Assembly (NCBI GenBank): GCA_947630775.1
Contig: CANRIY010000002.1
Span: forward strand, 1-35,855
DNA from: an uncultured Clostridia bacterium
Lineage (GTDB): Bacteria; Bacillota; Clostridia; Christensenellales; Borkfalkiaceae
Length of the DNA stretch: 35,855 bases
Direction: 5' to 3'
Notes under the pieces: model-generated
Databases searched by the model: none
The model's input: the letters and a program-made list of their open reading frames with translations, nothing else
Told to the model about the DNA's origin: nothing
Shown here: piece by piece, positions 29,349-35,855 of the stretch
Layout: every line of letters begins with the position of its first letter
Numbering within the stretch: position 1 is the stretch's first letter
Made by a program: the position numbers and the translations under genes

Positions 29349-30293
29349 ATGATCTTGAACGTGGGACTCAGAACGGATATCGTTCATCACTATCATGAGT
29401 GGCTCTTCAACCGTTTCGACGAGGGATTCGTCTATGCGCGGAATCCCCTCTTCGGGAACCGCGTCAATATTTATGAACTTACGCCCGAAAAAATCGACGC
29501 GGTGATCTTCTGCTCCAAGAATTATACGCCCGTCCTCGATAAAATCGGGCGGATCACAGGCCGTTTCCGCACCTATTTTTTCTATACGGTAACGGGATAT
29601 GAGCAAGATCTCGAGCCCGCCTCTCCCCCTATACAGGAACGGGTCGAGTCGCTAAAAGAGCTCTCGAAGATCGTCGGGAAAGAAAAACTCGTCTGGCGGT
29701 ACGACCCTGTTCTGCTCACAAAAAAATATACAATAGCACGGCACATGGAGACATTTGCGGCGCTTTCCGAAGAGATCGCGCCATACGTGGGCGGCGCCGT
29801 ATTCTCCTTTGTGGAGATGTTCATCAAAATCGGGCAGCGCATTCCCGACGTGGAAATTATGACGAAGGTGCAAAAACATGAGATCGCAAAGGTTTTGGGG
29901 GGAATTGCGCAAAAAAACCGTCTCCCTTTACAAATCTGCTGCGCGGAGACGGGTTACGAGGAATACGGGATCAAGCGTACGGGCTGCGTCACCCTCGATG
30001 CGCTGGGACGGGCGAATAAATGCAGTTTCCGCTCGATGCCGCACCTCGGAAATAAAGCCGGTTGCCAGTGCATCGTCAGCCGCGACATCGGATGGTATGA
30101 TTCATGCCCGAGCGAATGCAAATATTGCAACGCGAACAGAGGGATCGAAAACGTCCGCGATAATTTTCTCCGCCATGATCCCGCCTCCCCCCTTCTCATC
30201 GGACACATCCATAAGAACGACCAACTGATGCACGGAGTCCAGAACAGTTTTCTGCTGCACGACGGCAGACAGATCTCCCTCTTCGATCTGTAA
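29349..30293 (+). CDS. DUF1848 family protein
   Basis: The 314-residue product matches DUF1848 by its start (MILNVGLRTDIVHHYHEWLF, then RNPLFGNRVNIYEL) and by a cysteine-rich C-terminus (CCAETGYEEYGIKRTGCV, SRDIGWYDSCPSECKYCNAN). The last cluster, CxxxCxxC, recalls an Fe-S site of radical-SAM-like TIM-barrel enzymes, but it is C-terminal and the function is unknown. The open frame extends 20 codons upstream of ATG 29349; I chose 29349 because GGGGG lies about eight bases before it and the promoter start (about 29327) is downstream of the longer start. It is a single gene next to the toxin-antitoxin pair, convergent with the next gene. Confidence 0.85.
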   Translation: MILNVGLRTDIVHHYHEWLFNRFDEGFVYARNPLFGNRVNIYELTPEKIDAVIFCSKNYTPVLDKIGRITGRFRTYFFYTVTGYEQDLEPASPPIQERVESLKELSKIVGKEKLVWRYDPVLLTKKYTIARHMETFAALSEEIAPYVGGAVFSFVEMFIKIGQRIPDVEIMTKVQKHEIAKVLGGIAQKNRLPLQICCAETGYEEYGIKRTGCVTLDALGRANKCSFRSMPHLGNKAGCQCIVSRDIGWYDSCPSECKYCNANRGIENVRDNFLRHDPASPLLIGHIHKNDQLMHGVQNSFLLHDGRQISLFDL

Positions 30294-30310
30294 AAGATCC
30301 GCTGTACTGC

Positions 30311-30961
30311 TCACTCCTCCACGATCCGGACAGAGTACTTTTCGTCGAGACCACGCTCTTTCAAAAAGGCATTGAACTCGGTAGCAAGCTGCTCTGCGGA
30401 GTATTCGGCGGGTTTTGCGTTCGGTGTTACGCTGTGCGCACGGATGCTTGCTTGCGTCTTGGCGTGAAGTTCGTCAAGTTTTTTAGCGGTGTCCGCGTTT
30501 GCGTTCTTCGCGCCACGCTTGATGCTCTCGATCACAAAACGGCACTTTGCCTTGAAGCCTTTGGTGTGCAAAAACTCTTTGAACTCTCTGTTCTCTTCAG
30601 AGTTTTTCACGGCCTCGATATTCGCTTTGTCCTGCTCCTTTTGACGGCGGGCGTTTTCGCCCATTTGCTCGAACGCCACCTTGAATTTTGCGACGATGCC
30701 TTTGGTATGGCAAAATTCCTCGAATTGCTTCGTGATCTCTTCTTGACTGACCGCATAATCTGCATTGTAGTTTTCCATTTTCTTTTTTCTCCTTATTTCT
30801 ATAAATTTTTTATTTTTTTCGGAATGTTTTAAGAGAATTCCGAACTGCTCTTCATAGGTCGTTGCCGAAAGAAACTCCCGAAGATCGTCCGGTGTGAGCA
30901 CCGTATCTTCATCGGGTTCCGCTTCCGCCGATAACTTTATGATTTCGATTTTCTTTGCCAT
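30311..30961 (-). CDS. Hypothetical protein with three helical repeats and a strong internal start
   Basis: I do not recognise the family. The 216-residue product is highly charged and mostly helical, with no signal peptide or membrane segment. A unit with the core EF-x-HTKG-x2-AK recurs: EFCHTKGIVAKFKVAFE (82-98), EFLHTKGFKAKCRFVIE (129-145) and a divergent AFLKERGLDEKYSVRIVE (198-215). ATG 30961 has GGAG seven bases upstream. A second in-frame ATG (30778, Met62) has a better SD, AAGGAG, about ten bases upstream and would give 155 residues that keep all three repeats. Both forms may be made. It is divergent from the TetR gene and may be its target. Confidence 0.7.
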   Translation of the reverse strand: MAKKIEIIKLSAEAEPDEDTVLTPDDLREFLSATTYEEQFGILLKHSEKNKKFIEIRRKKKMENYNADYAVSQEEITKQFEEFCHTKGIVAKFKVAFEQMGENARRQKEQDKANIEAVKNSEENREFKEFLHTKGFKAKCRFVIESIKRGAKNANADTAKKLDELHAKTQASIRAHSVTPNAKPAEYSAEQLATEFNAFLKERGLDEKYSVRIVEE

Positions 30962-31087
30962 TTTGCCACTCCGCATTCTCAATAAAAGTTTAACACCGTA
31001 TTGTGCAAAATACCACAACATAAATCGCGAAAAGTGTTGGTTTCAAAGAAGAAAATCCGATTTAATTTCTCAAATGTCGTTTTACGG

Positions 31088-31116
31088 TTGTAACTTACGG
31101 AAAAATTTGATATAAT
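31088..31116 (+). promoter_or_regulatory. Promoter of the TetR gene
   Basis: TTGTAA (31088-31093) and TATAAT (31111-31116), the latter with an extended TGA before it, are 17 bp apart. The leader is about 14 bases and holds the SD AAAGGAGA. No clear operator palindrome is visible in the 175-bp divergent gap. Confidence 0.75.
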
Positions 31117-31136
31117 GCGAAGAAAGGAGACCGCCA

Positions 31137-31727
31137 ATGAACAAATCCGAAGCCAAATTCCATAACACCGCCGTGAAAATGGACGACGCGCTCGTCGCCC
31201 TACTCGAACAAAAAGAGTTCAAGGATATTTCCATTATGGATGTATGCGAAAAGGCGGGCGTCAACCGCTCCACCTTCTACGCGCATTATGATAATTTGTA
31301 CGATTTATTAAAAGAAACGCAGGAGCGCGCCGTTTCGGATTTTCTTGTGGCCTTCGGCGGCGTCATCCAAACCGATTTTTCCAAAATGACGGCGGACGAA
31401 CTCATCTTCATCTCCCCGCAATACCTTGTGCCATACCTTACCTTTGTCAAGAAGAACAGGCGGCTGTATGAGGTCTACAATAATTCCAATGCCTTCCCCA
31501 TCGGAGAAATGGATAAACGGCTTATCGAGAACGTCTTTGTGCCGATCTATGCAAAGAACGGCGTGACGGACAAAAAAATCGTGGAATATATGTCGCACTA
31601 CTTTATCAGCGGGGTGACCGCGATCACAATGGAATGGGTGAAGCGCGGGTGCGAGGACGATATTCTGTTCATCTGCGAAATCATCTCCATTTGCGTACGC
31701 CCGCATCTGAAAGCGCAGATGATTTGA
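31137..31727 (+). CDS. TetR/AcrR-family transcriptional regulator
   Basis: The 196-residue product has the N-terminal TetR helix-turn-helix (about 15-60): FKDISIMDVCEKAGVNRSTFYAHYDNLYDLL, residues 28-58. The C-terminal helical domain is of the type found in DhaS-like Bacillota regulators (VPYLTFVKKNRRLYEVY, FISGVTAITMEWVKRGCE). The ligand is unknown. It is probably autoregulated and may control the divergent repeat-protein gene; this is inference from position. A long non-coding, hairpin-rich region follows. RBS and promoter are both strong. Confidence 0.9.
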   Translation: MNKSEAKFHNTAVKMDDALVALLEQKEFKDISIMDVCEKAGVNRSTFYAHYDNLYDLLKETQERAVSDFLVAFGGVIQTDFSKMTADELIFISPQYLVPYLTFVKKNRRLYEVYNNSNAFPIGEMDKRLIENVFVPIYAKNGVTDKKIVEYMSHYFISGVTAITMEWVKRGCEDDILFICEIISICVRPHLKAQMI

Positions 31728-32010
31728 AGATCGCATAGCTTCGGCCAGATAATAATTATCCACCCGCGGAGCGGATGGTATTTCATTTTCGGGCATAGCC
31801 CTAATCGTTACAGGCAGCGCACAAGTGCGCAAATTTGCGACCTGCCAGTCACTGCATGTTTGTTACTTGCTACCCGTGAACGGGTCTTTATCCTTGCCCA
31901 CCCCTCGAGGGCACCCGAAGGGCGTGCCTTGTGCTGTGGGTGTCACGAGCAATGCGAGTGACGGAAGGGGTGTCGCTTAAATTGCGGTGATGTTTTGACT
32001 TCGCCACGCC

Positions 32011-32062
32011 GCGCCCGTGGCGCTCGTGCCGCCCTTGGGTGTAATCATAGTGCGGGCGGGGC
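32011..32062. repeat. Duplicated GC-rich block, copy 1
   Basis: This block starts GCGCCCGTGGCGCTCGTGCC, then GCCCTT, and ends GTGCGGGCGGGGC. Copy 2 (32149-32202) has one difference in the first 26 bases, a different 12-15-base centre and the same end. The conserved ends can pair with each other across the variable centre. Confidence 0.75.
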
Positions 32063-32148
32063 ACCTTGACGAATGGAATAACACCCCCTCAGTCACGGCA
32101 AGGGCAGCCGTGACAGCGTCTCATGCGGGTAGAGACCCGCGTAACTTC

Positions 32149-32202
32149 GCGCCTGTGGCGCTCGTGCCGCCCTTCGACGACAAAAGAGCGTGCGGGCGGG
32201 GC
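32149..32202. repeat. Duplicated GC-rich block, copy 2
   Basis: Second copy of the block at 32011-32062, same orientation, 138 bp downstream. The flanks are conserved and the centre is replaced (CGACGACAAAAGAGC in place of GGGTGTAATCATA), as if the loop but not the stem may vary. Confidence 0.75.
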
Positions 32203-32414
32203 GGTCAGCATTTGCCCGAGCATATGGGCAAATGCCAAGAAAATTTTGCGCCAAAGATTATCAACCTTTGGCAGAATGCAAAATTTCCCCCTCGATGGGG
32301 AGCTAAGGATTTATTCGCCCCTTCATCGCTTTATTCCCCCCTTTCGATTTTTCTGTTCATCGGCAAAGCCTCTTTTGAACCACGCGACTATCGCGTGGTT
32401 TTCAGTTACCAAAA

Positions 32415-32445
32415 AACAGCGGGGAAACTTCCTCGCTGTTTTTTT
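32415..32445. terminator. Bidirectional terminator after the hairpin-rich region
   Basis: AACAGCG (32415-32421) pairs with CGCTGTT (32434-32440), with an inner GGAA/TTCC stem. It is followed by T5 on the plus strand and flanked by A6 upstream, so it also works on the minus strand. It can end RNA from the hairpin region or tetR and, from the other side, the methyltransferase operon. Confidence 0.85.
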
Positions 32446-32500
32446 AGACCCGCCCAAAGGCGTATTCTGATATGAAATTTCGTTTTTGCGGATCCGCCTT

Positions 32501-33388
32501 TTACGGGCGGACCTCATTTTTTTTCAGTTTTGCAAGGAAAAATCCTTCATATTGTGCTGTCGGCATGACGCAGAGCGTTCCCTCTACACTTGGAAGAAGG
32601 GGCACCCCCGCGGGCGATTCTACGGGTACGATCTCCGCCCCGCAACCTTCCAGAACTTTGCGGAGCACATCCTCATTCTCCCGTTTCAGGACGGAGCAAG
32701 TCGAATAGACCATCTCTCCCCCTTTTTTCAAAAGTTTTAATGCTTTTCGGAGCAATTTTTCCTGTAAGCGGGCACAGCGTTCGACGTAAGCGGCGTCGAT
32801 CCGCGCATTTTTTCGCGGGGAGACCGTCCCGCTTCCGCTGCAGGGAGCGTCGAGCAGGATCTTATCGAAACAAAAGAGGTCGTCGAGCGACGCGGCATCC
32901 GTACAGAGCGCCGTCACCCTCCCCGCGCCTTGCCGCCTGAGATTGAAGAGCAGCCGCTCATAGCGCAGTTTATCGCGTTCGCAGGCGGTGATGAGCGCTT
33001 CCCCGCAGGACAGCGCCGCAAGCTCCGTCGTCTTTCCGCCGGGCGCGGCAGTCATATCGAGAATGCTCTCCCCCCTCTTTGGCGAAAGATAGAGCGGCGG
33101 GAGCATGGAAGAGAGACTCTGCAAATAGATTTTCCCCTCTTCGTAGAGACTTGTGCGGCGGATGTCCTCTTCTGTATGACCGTTCAAAATGACGGCGGCG
33201 GGATACCAGCCGACCTCTTCAAATGAAAAATCCGCCTCTTTGAGGGCACGTTTTCCCTCTTCGGCGGTGATTTTCAATGTATTAAAGCGCAACGTCACGG
33301 GGCGGACAACTTCGTAGCCCGCCATGATTCTTTCCGAAAGCTCTCTGCCGTAATCGGCAAGGAGCATTTCAGGGAGCGATCCGCTCAC
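32501..33388 (-). CDS. RsmB/RsmF-type (NSUN family) RNA m5C methyltransferase
   Basis: SAM-dependent cytosine-5 methyltransferase, probably on 16S rRNA. The product is about 295 residues. It has the SAM loop DMTAAPGGKT (111-120), the first conserved cysteine in LLDAPCSGSG (Cys183) and the catalytic one in YSTCSVLKRENE (Cys231). It is short for the family: it lacks the NusB-like N-terminus of RsmB and the C-terminal PUA part of RsmF. I chose GTG 33388, which overlaps the flavodoxin stop as GTGA and has AAGGG six bases upstream. ATG 33406 would add six residues. It is the last gene of the operon. Confidence 0.88.
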   Translation of the reverse strand: MSGSLPEMLLADYGRELSERIMAGYEVVRPVTLRFNTLKITAEEGKRALKEADFSFEEVGWYPAAVILNGHTEEDIRRTSLYEEGKIYLQSLSSMLPPLYLSPKRGESILDMTAAPGGKTTELAALSCGEALITACERDKLRYERLLFNLRRQGAGRVTALCTDAASLDDLFCFDKILLDAPCSGSGTVSPRKNARIDAAYVERCARLQEKLLRKALKLLKKGGEMVYSTCSVLKRENEDVLRKVLEGCGAEIVPVESPAGVPLLPSVEGTLCVMPTAQYEGFFLAKLKKNEVRP

Positions 33389-33858
33389 TTGATGCCCTTG
33401 ATCCATTCGTCGATCGCGCTCTCGGGCGTTACGAGTTTCTTATCCTCGAACTTGATGTTCAACGCGGGCTGGACAGCGGCGCCGCGCATTGCTTTCCTCA
33501 GATCGCTCGGCGTATGGCCGAGCCAGCCGCCGTTGGTGGCAAAGGGATAGACGGTCTTCCCCTTCCAGTCGACCGATTTCATGAAGGATTTTACGGCGGG
33601 CGCATATGTATACCACCAAACGGGCGTGCCAAGGATGACCGTATCGTACTCCTGCGCGTTGACGGGAAGCGGATAGAGCTGAGGCACATAGCCGCTCTCG
33701 ACCTCCCTCTTTCCGAGCCCGACGAGCACGTCGTAATCATCCGGATATACCTTGACGGTTCGGATCTCGGCAAGATCCGCGTCGAGCGCACGCGCGATCT
33801 TTCTTGCAACCGTGCGCGTATTTCCCCCGAAAGAGTAATAAATGACGAGTTTTTTCAT
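33385..33858 (-). CDS. Flavodoxin family protein
   Basis: The 157-residue product is a flavodoxin-fold FMN protein. The phosphate loop is YYSFGGNTRTVA (7-18). The aromatic FMN-contact segments are LGTPVWWYTYAPAVKSFM (about 76-93) and FATNGGWLGHTPSDLRKAM (about 106-124). It has the look of the flavodoxin_4 type small reductases rather than an electron carrier for nitrogen fixation; the partner is unknown. The RBS is GGAGG before ATG 33858. It lies 22 bp after the CobW-like gene and overlaps the methyltransferase start by four bases. Confidence 0.9.
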   Translation of the reverse strand: MKKLVIYYSFGGNTRTVARKIARALDADLAEIRTVKVYPDDYDVLVGLGKREVESGYVPQLYPLPVNAQEYDTVILGTPVWWYTYAPAVKSFMKSVDWKGKTVYPFATNGGWLGHTPSDLRKAMRGAAVQPALNIKFEDKKLVTPESAIDEWIKGIK

Positions 33859-33880
33859 GCGTTACCTCCTTGTCTTCAAA

Positions 33881-34831
33881 TCAATAGAATGTGGCGATAT
33901 CCTCGCCCTCGGGAATCGGCTTCGTGCGTTCGGCTGTAAATACCTTCAGAACGGGTCCCTTTCCCCCATAGAGTTTATGATATTCAAAATCGATGCGGGC
34001 TGTGAGCGCGACCCATTCGCCCGTCTCGAACAAAACGGAGGGATCTGCCGAACAAATGAGTCCGCTGTATGCAATGTCTGCCGCACAGCAGGTCATAACG
34101 TATCTTCCTACCGCAAATGTTCCCGCCTTCATCTTCCTGTCACAGGCGACGATCCCGCGGAAAGATACCGTTTTTCCGTCGTATTTTTCGCCCTCTTCGC
34201 GGATATCCCTGTAAAAATAGGCATAATCTCTGTCCTCGATCGTGACGACCGGCGCGTCGATATCGTAAGGAAGCGGATCGGCGATCTCATCGTAAACGGC
34301 TTTGCCGCCGACGTACTCATAGACGATATCGGGGCGGCGGGAAACGGCGCGGACGATCTTGTGGAAATCCTCCTGCTTCATCTCCCCCTTGAAACGGTTG
34401 AAGACGACGAGATCGGCGTATTGGATCTTGTCGAAGACGAGCTGCCGCATGTTGGCGTTATAGTTTAAGAACGTATTTGCGTCGAAAAAGGTCATCACCT
34501 GTGCGATGAGCCACCCGTCAGGCATCGCATCGAAGAATTTATCGAGGGTGAGCATGCCGTTGAATTCGACGACGACACGCTCCGCACCGCACTCCCGCGC
34601 GATCCGCCCGAGATTTTGGACATTGAGCCCCTGTTCGTCGACGGTAGCAACGCTGAATTTTTTTACGGCGAACTTTGCGGGATCGTATTCCTCTTCCCCC
34701 TCTTCGGCGACGAGCAAAAGCGTTCTTTCGCCCGAATTGAAGCGGGGATCCTGAAAGGTCTCCTGAATGAATTTTGTCTTTCCCGCTTCCAAAAAGCCGA
34801 GAAAGAGATAGACGGGAATTTCCTTCGGCAT
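33881..34831 (-). CDS. CobW-like GTPase fused to a DUF1980/YcgQ-like C-terminal domain
   Basis: The 316-residue product has an N-terminal CobW/HypB-type G domain with P-loop GFLEAGKT (12-19), the EFNGM segment (89-93) and an altered G4 motif (FNRF in place of NKxD, 144-147). Its C-terminal part (about 215-305) does not look like the usual CobW_C domain. It resembles the C-terminus of DUF1980/YcgQ proteins: VSFRGIVACDRKMKAGTF, then FAVGRYVMTCCAADIAYSGL with Cys248-Cys249, and WVALTARI. YcgQ is associated with a predicted permease in Bacillota. A metal-handling or metallochaperone role is inferred. It starts three bases after the neighbouring GTPase. Confidence 0.8.
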   Translation of the reverse strand: MPKEIPVYLFLGFLEAGKTKFIQETFQDPRFNSGERTLLLVAEEGEEEYDPAKFAVKKFSVATVDEQGLNVQNLGRIARECGAERVVVEFNGMLTLDKFFDAMPDGWLIAQVMTFFDANTFLNYNANMRQLVFDKIQYADLVVFNRFKGEMKQEDFHKIVRAVSRRPDIVYEYVGGKAVYDEIADPLPYDIDAPVVTIEDRDYAYFYRDIREEGEKYDGKTVSFRGIVACDRKMKAGTFAVGRYVMTCCAADIAYSGLICSADPSVLFETGEWVALTARIDFEYHKLYGGKGPVLKVFTAERTKPIPEGEDIATFY

Positions 34832-34834
34832 AGT

Positions 34835-35854
34835 TTACCCCAAAAACAGCTTTTCGAGCTTCTCCTCGTCGATCTTGCAGCCGATCACGCAGAGTCTGCC
34901 CGTGACGGCGGGCGAACCGACACGGATATCCGCCTCTTCGGGGACGTAATCGAAATACAGCCACTTGTCTCCGCCGTTCAAAATGCCTTTGGCGCGCAAA
35001 ATTTGCCCGTATTCGCCCGAATCGAGCGCGGAGAGCGCCTTTTTGAGGCTTCCCTCCGTGACGGGCTTCGCCGTCTCGACGCCCCAGCTCGTAAACACCT
35101 CATCCGCATGATGGTGGTGATGGTGATGATGGTGATGTTCATGCACATCGTCATCGTCGTCATCGTGATGATGATGGTGATGGCATTCGCAATCGGGATC
35201 GTCGCACTCGTCGTCATCGTCCTCGTCATTTGCCTCGGCGGCAAGTTTTTCAAGCTCCGCGGCGAGGCTGTCCGTCTTCTGCATGGCGAGAAGGATCTCT
35301 TTCCCGCCGAGCGCGTCCCAGTCCGTTGTGACGATCGTAACGGAGGTGTGTTCCTTCAAAAGCGCCGTCGCTTCCTCCGTTTTCTTGGGATCGGACGTAT
35401 GGGAGAGGACGATACAGCTTGCGTTTTCCACTTGGTCGAGGAAGAACTCGCCGAAGTTTTTCAGATACATCTTGCATTTCTTCGCGTCGACGACGGTGCA
35501 GAAGGCATTGAGCGCGCTGTCGGGAACGTCGGCACGTTGGACTGCCTTGATGACGTCGGAAAGTTTCCCCACGCCCGAGGGTTCGATGAGGATGCGGTCG
35601 GGATGGAACTCTTCGGCGACCTTTTTGAGCGCCGCCGCAAAATCCCCCACGAGGGAACAGCAGATACAGCCCGAGTTCATCTCGGTGATCTCGATCCCCG
35701 CGTCTCGTAAAAATCCGCCGTCCACGCCGATCTCACCGAATTCGTTTTCAATGAGAACGACCTTTTCGCCCGCATAGGCTTCCTTAATTAGCTTTTTGAT
35801 GAGCGTCGTCTTTCCCGCGCCCAAAAATCCCGAAAAAATATCGATTTTTATCAT
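34835..35854 (-). CDS. COG0523/ZNG1-type metallochaperone GTPase with His/Asp-rich loop
   Basis: The 339-residue product is a G3E GTPase of the CobW/YjiA/ZNG1 group, which delivers metals, often zinc, to client enzymes. Motifs are the P-loop GFLGAGKT (9-16), ENEFGEIGVDGG (36-47), the metal-binding GCICC (62-66) and EPSGVGKLSDV (91-101). The G4 motif is altered (SHTSD). An acidic and histidine-rich insertion (about 211-249) carries 17 His, many Asp and CDDPDCEC. The CobW_C domain (about 254-335) follows. It is the first gene of the operon visible here and is complete. Its promoter lies beyond the window edge. Confidence 0.93.
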   Translation of the reverse strand: MIKIDIFSGFLGAGKTTLIKKLIKEAYAGEKVVLIENEFGEIGVDGGFLRDAGIEITEMNSGCICCSLVGDFAAALKKVAEEFHPDRILIEPSGVGKLSDVIKAVQRADVPDSALNAFCTVVDAKKCKMYLKNFGEFFLDQVENASCIVLSHTSDPKKTEEATALLKEHTSVTIVTTDWDALGGKEILLAMQKTDSLAAELEKLAAEANDEDDDDECDDPDCECHHHHHHDDDDDDVHEHHHHHHHHHHADEVFTSWGVETAKPVTEGSLKKALSALDSGEYGQILRAKGILNGGDKWLYFDYVPEEADIRVGSPAVTGRLCVIGCKIDEEKLEKLFLG

Positions 35855-35855
35855 A

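Larger units (their letters stand above)
31728..32414. other. Hairpin-rich non-coding region, possible structured RNA
   Basis: No credible gene lies here. At least ten stems follow one another: 31748-31760, 31817-31830, the 12-bp palindrome 31828-31839, 31872-31885, 31899-31905 with 31966-31972 enclosing 31942-31946/31958-31962, 32092-32099/32107-32114, 32125-32130/32135-32140, 32208-32217/32226-32235, the nested 32241-32256/32266-32286 and 32379-32386/32392-32399. A 52-nt block is duplicated inside it. The density suggests a large structured RNA or a cluster of palindromic repeats rather than decayed coding DNA. I match it to no known RNA class, and no promoter was found with confidence. Confidence 0.55.

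Noticed and set aside
31728..32445. Possible CRISPR array in the hairpin-rich region
   Set aside because: Only one block is duplicated, stems differ from each other, there is no regular spacing and no cas gene is near.
32017..32475. 152-codon frame through the hairpin-rich region
   Set aside because: Its translation repeats PVALVPP only because the 52-nt block is duplicated. It has no RBS or family resemblance, and the DNA is dominated by stems.
35100..35190. Trinucleotide-like repeat tract
   Set aside because: It encodes the His- and Asp-rich loop of the GTPase with mixed synonymous codons, so it is explained by protein function rather than a microsatellite.

Overview
The window is a stretch of bacterial chromosome from a Gram-positive, spore-forming member of the Clostridia (Bacillota). 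The evidence is recN-spoIVB, a SpoIIM-like protein, dacF, scpA-scpB-ytfI-ytfJ, spoVG, the GlgC/GlgD pair, RBS-rich gene starts and Bacillota-type promoters with 17-bp spacing. The base composition is moderately GC-rich with AT-rich intergenic DNA, as in uncultured gut Clostridia. I cannot name a genus, and that placement is inference. Nearly all of the DNA is coding.

Layout. Positions 1-8.8 kb (+ strand) hold the end of recN, spoIVB, a polytopic membrane protein, dacF, a site-2 protease, scpA, scpB, ytfI (DUF2953), ytfJ, a second D-Ala-D-Ala carboxypeptidase and rluB. From 8.8 to 12.0 kb lie lexA, a small eight-cysteine protein divergent from it, hflX and a XerC/D-type recombinase. Positions 12.03-13.02 kb form an AT-rich gap without a large gene. 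It carries a promoter-plus-terminator small RNA, a 36-codon gene, a 112-bp palindrome, near-direct repeats and a 30-bp recombinase-site-like palindrome. From 13.0 to 23.2 kb (- strand) is one glycogen operon, glgB-glgC-glgD-glgA-glgP-GH13 amylase, behind one strong promoter. From 23.3 to 28.2 kb are murC, spoVG, coaE and polA. From 28.3 to 32.5 kb the content is accessory: tRNA-Leu, a Phd/PIN toxin-antitoxin pair, a DUF1848 protein, an unrecognised repeat protein, a TetR regulator and a 770-bp non-coding stretch crowded with hairpins. From 32.5 kb to the end (- strand) there is an operon of two COG0523/CobW GTPases, a flavodoxin and an RsmB/F-type methyltransferase.

How the genes work together. 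The 5' block serves DNA repair (RecN, LexA), chromosome segregation (ScpAB), spore development (SpoIVB, YtfJ, SpoVG, a SpoIIM-like protein) and peptidoglycan trimming (two carboxypeptidases). The glycogen block covers ADP-glucose synthesis (GlgC/GlgD), chain elongation (GlgA), branching (GlgB), phosphorolysis (GlgP) and hydrolysis of alpha-glucans (GH13).

The most interesting signals are not large genes. They are the 12.06-12.72 kb islet next to the recombinase, the hairpin-rich 31.73-32.50 kb region, two promoters placed so that the mRNA should be leaderless, an SD-to-AUG hairpin before rluB, a terminator-like hairpin containing the ytfI start codon, and a three-repeat unknown protein with a strong internal start. 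All structure and promoter calls were made by eye.
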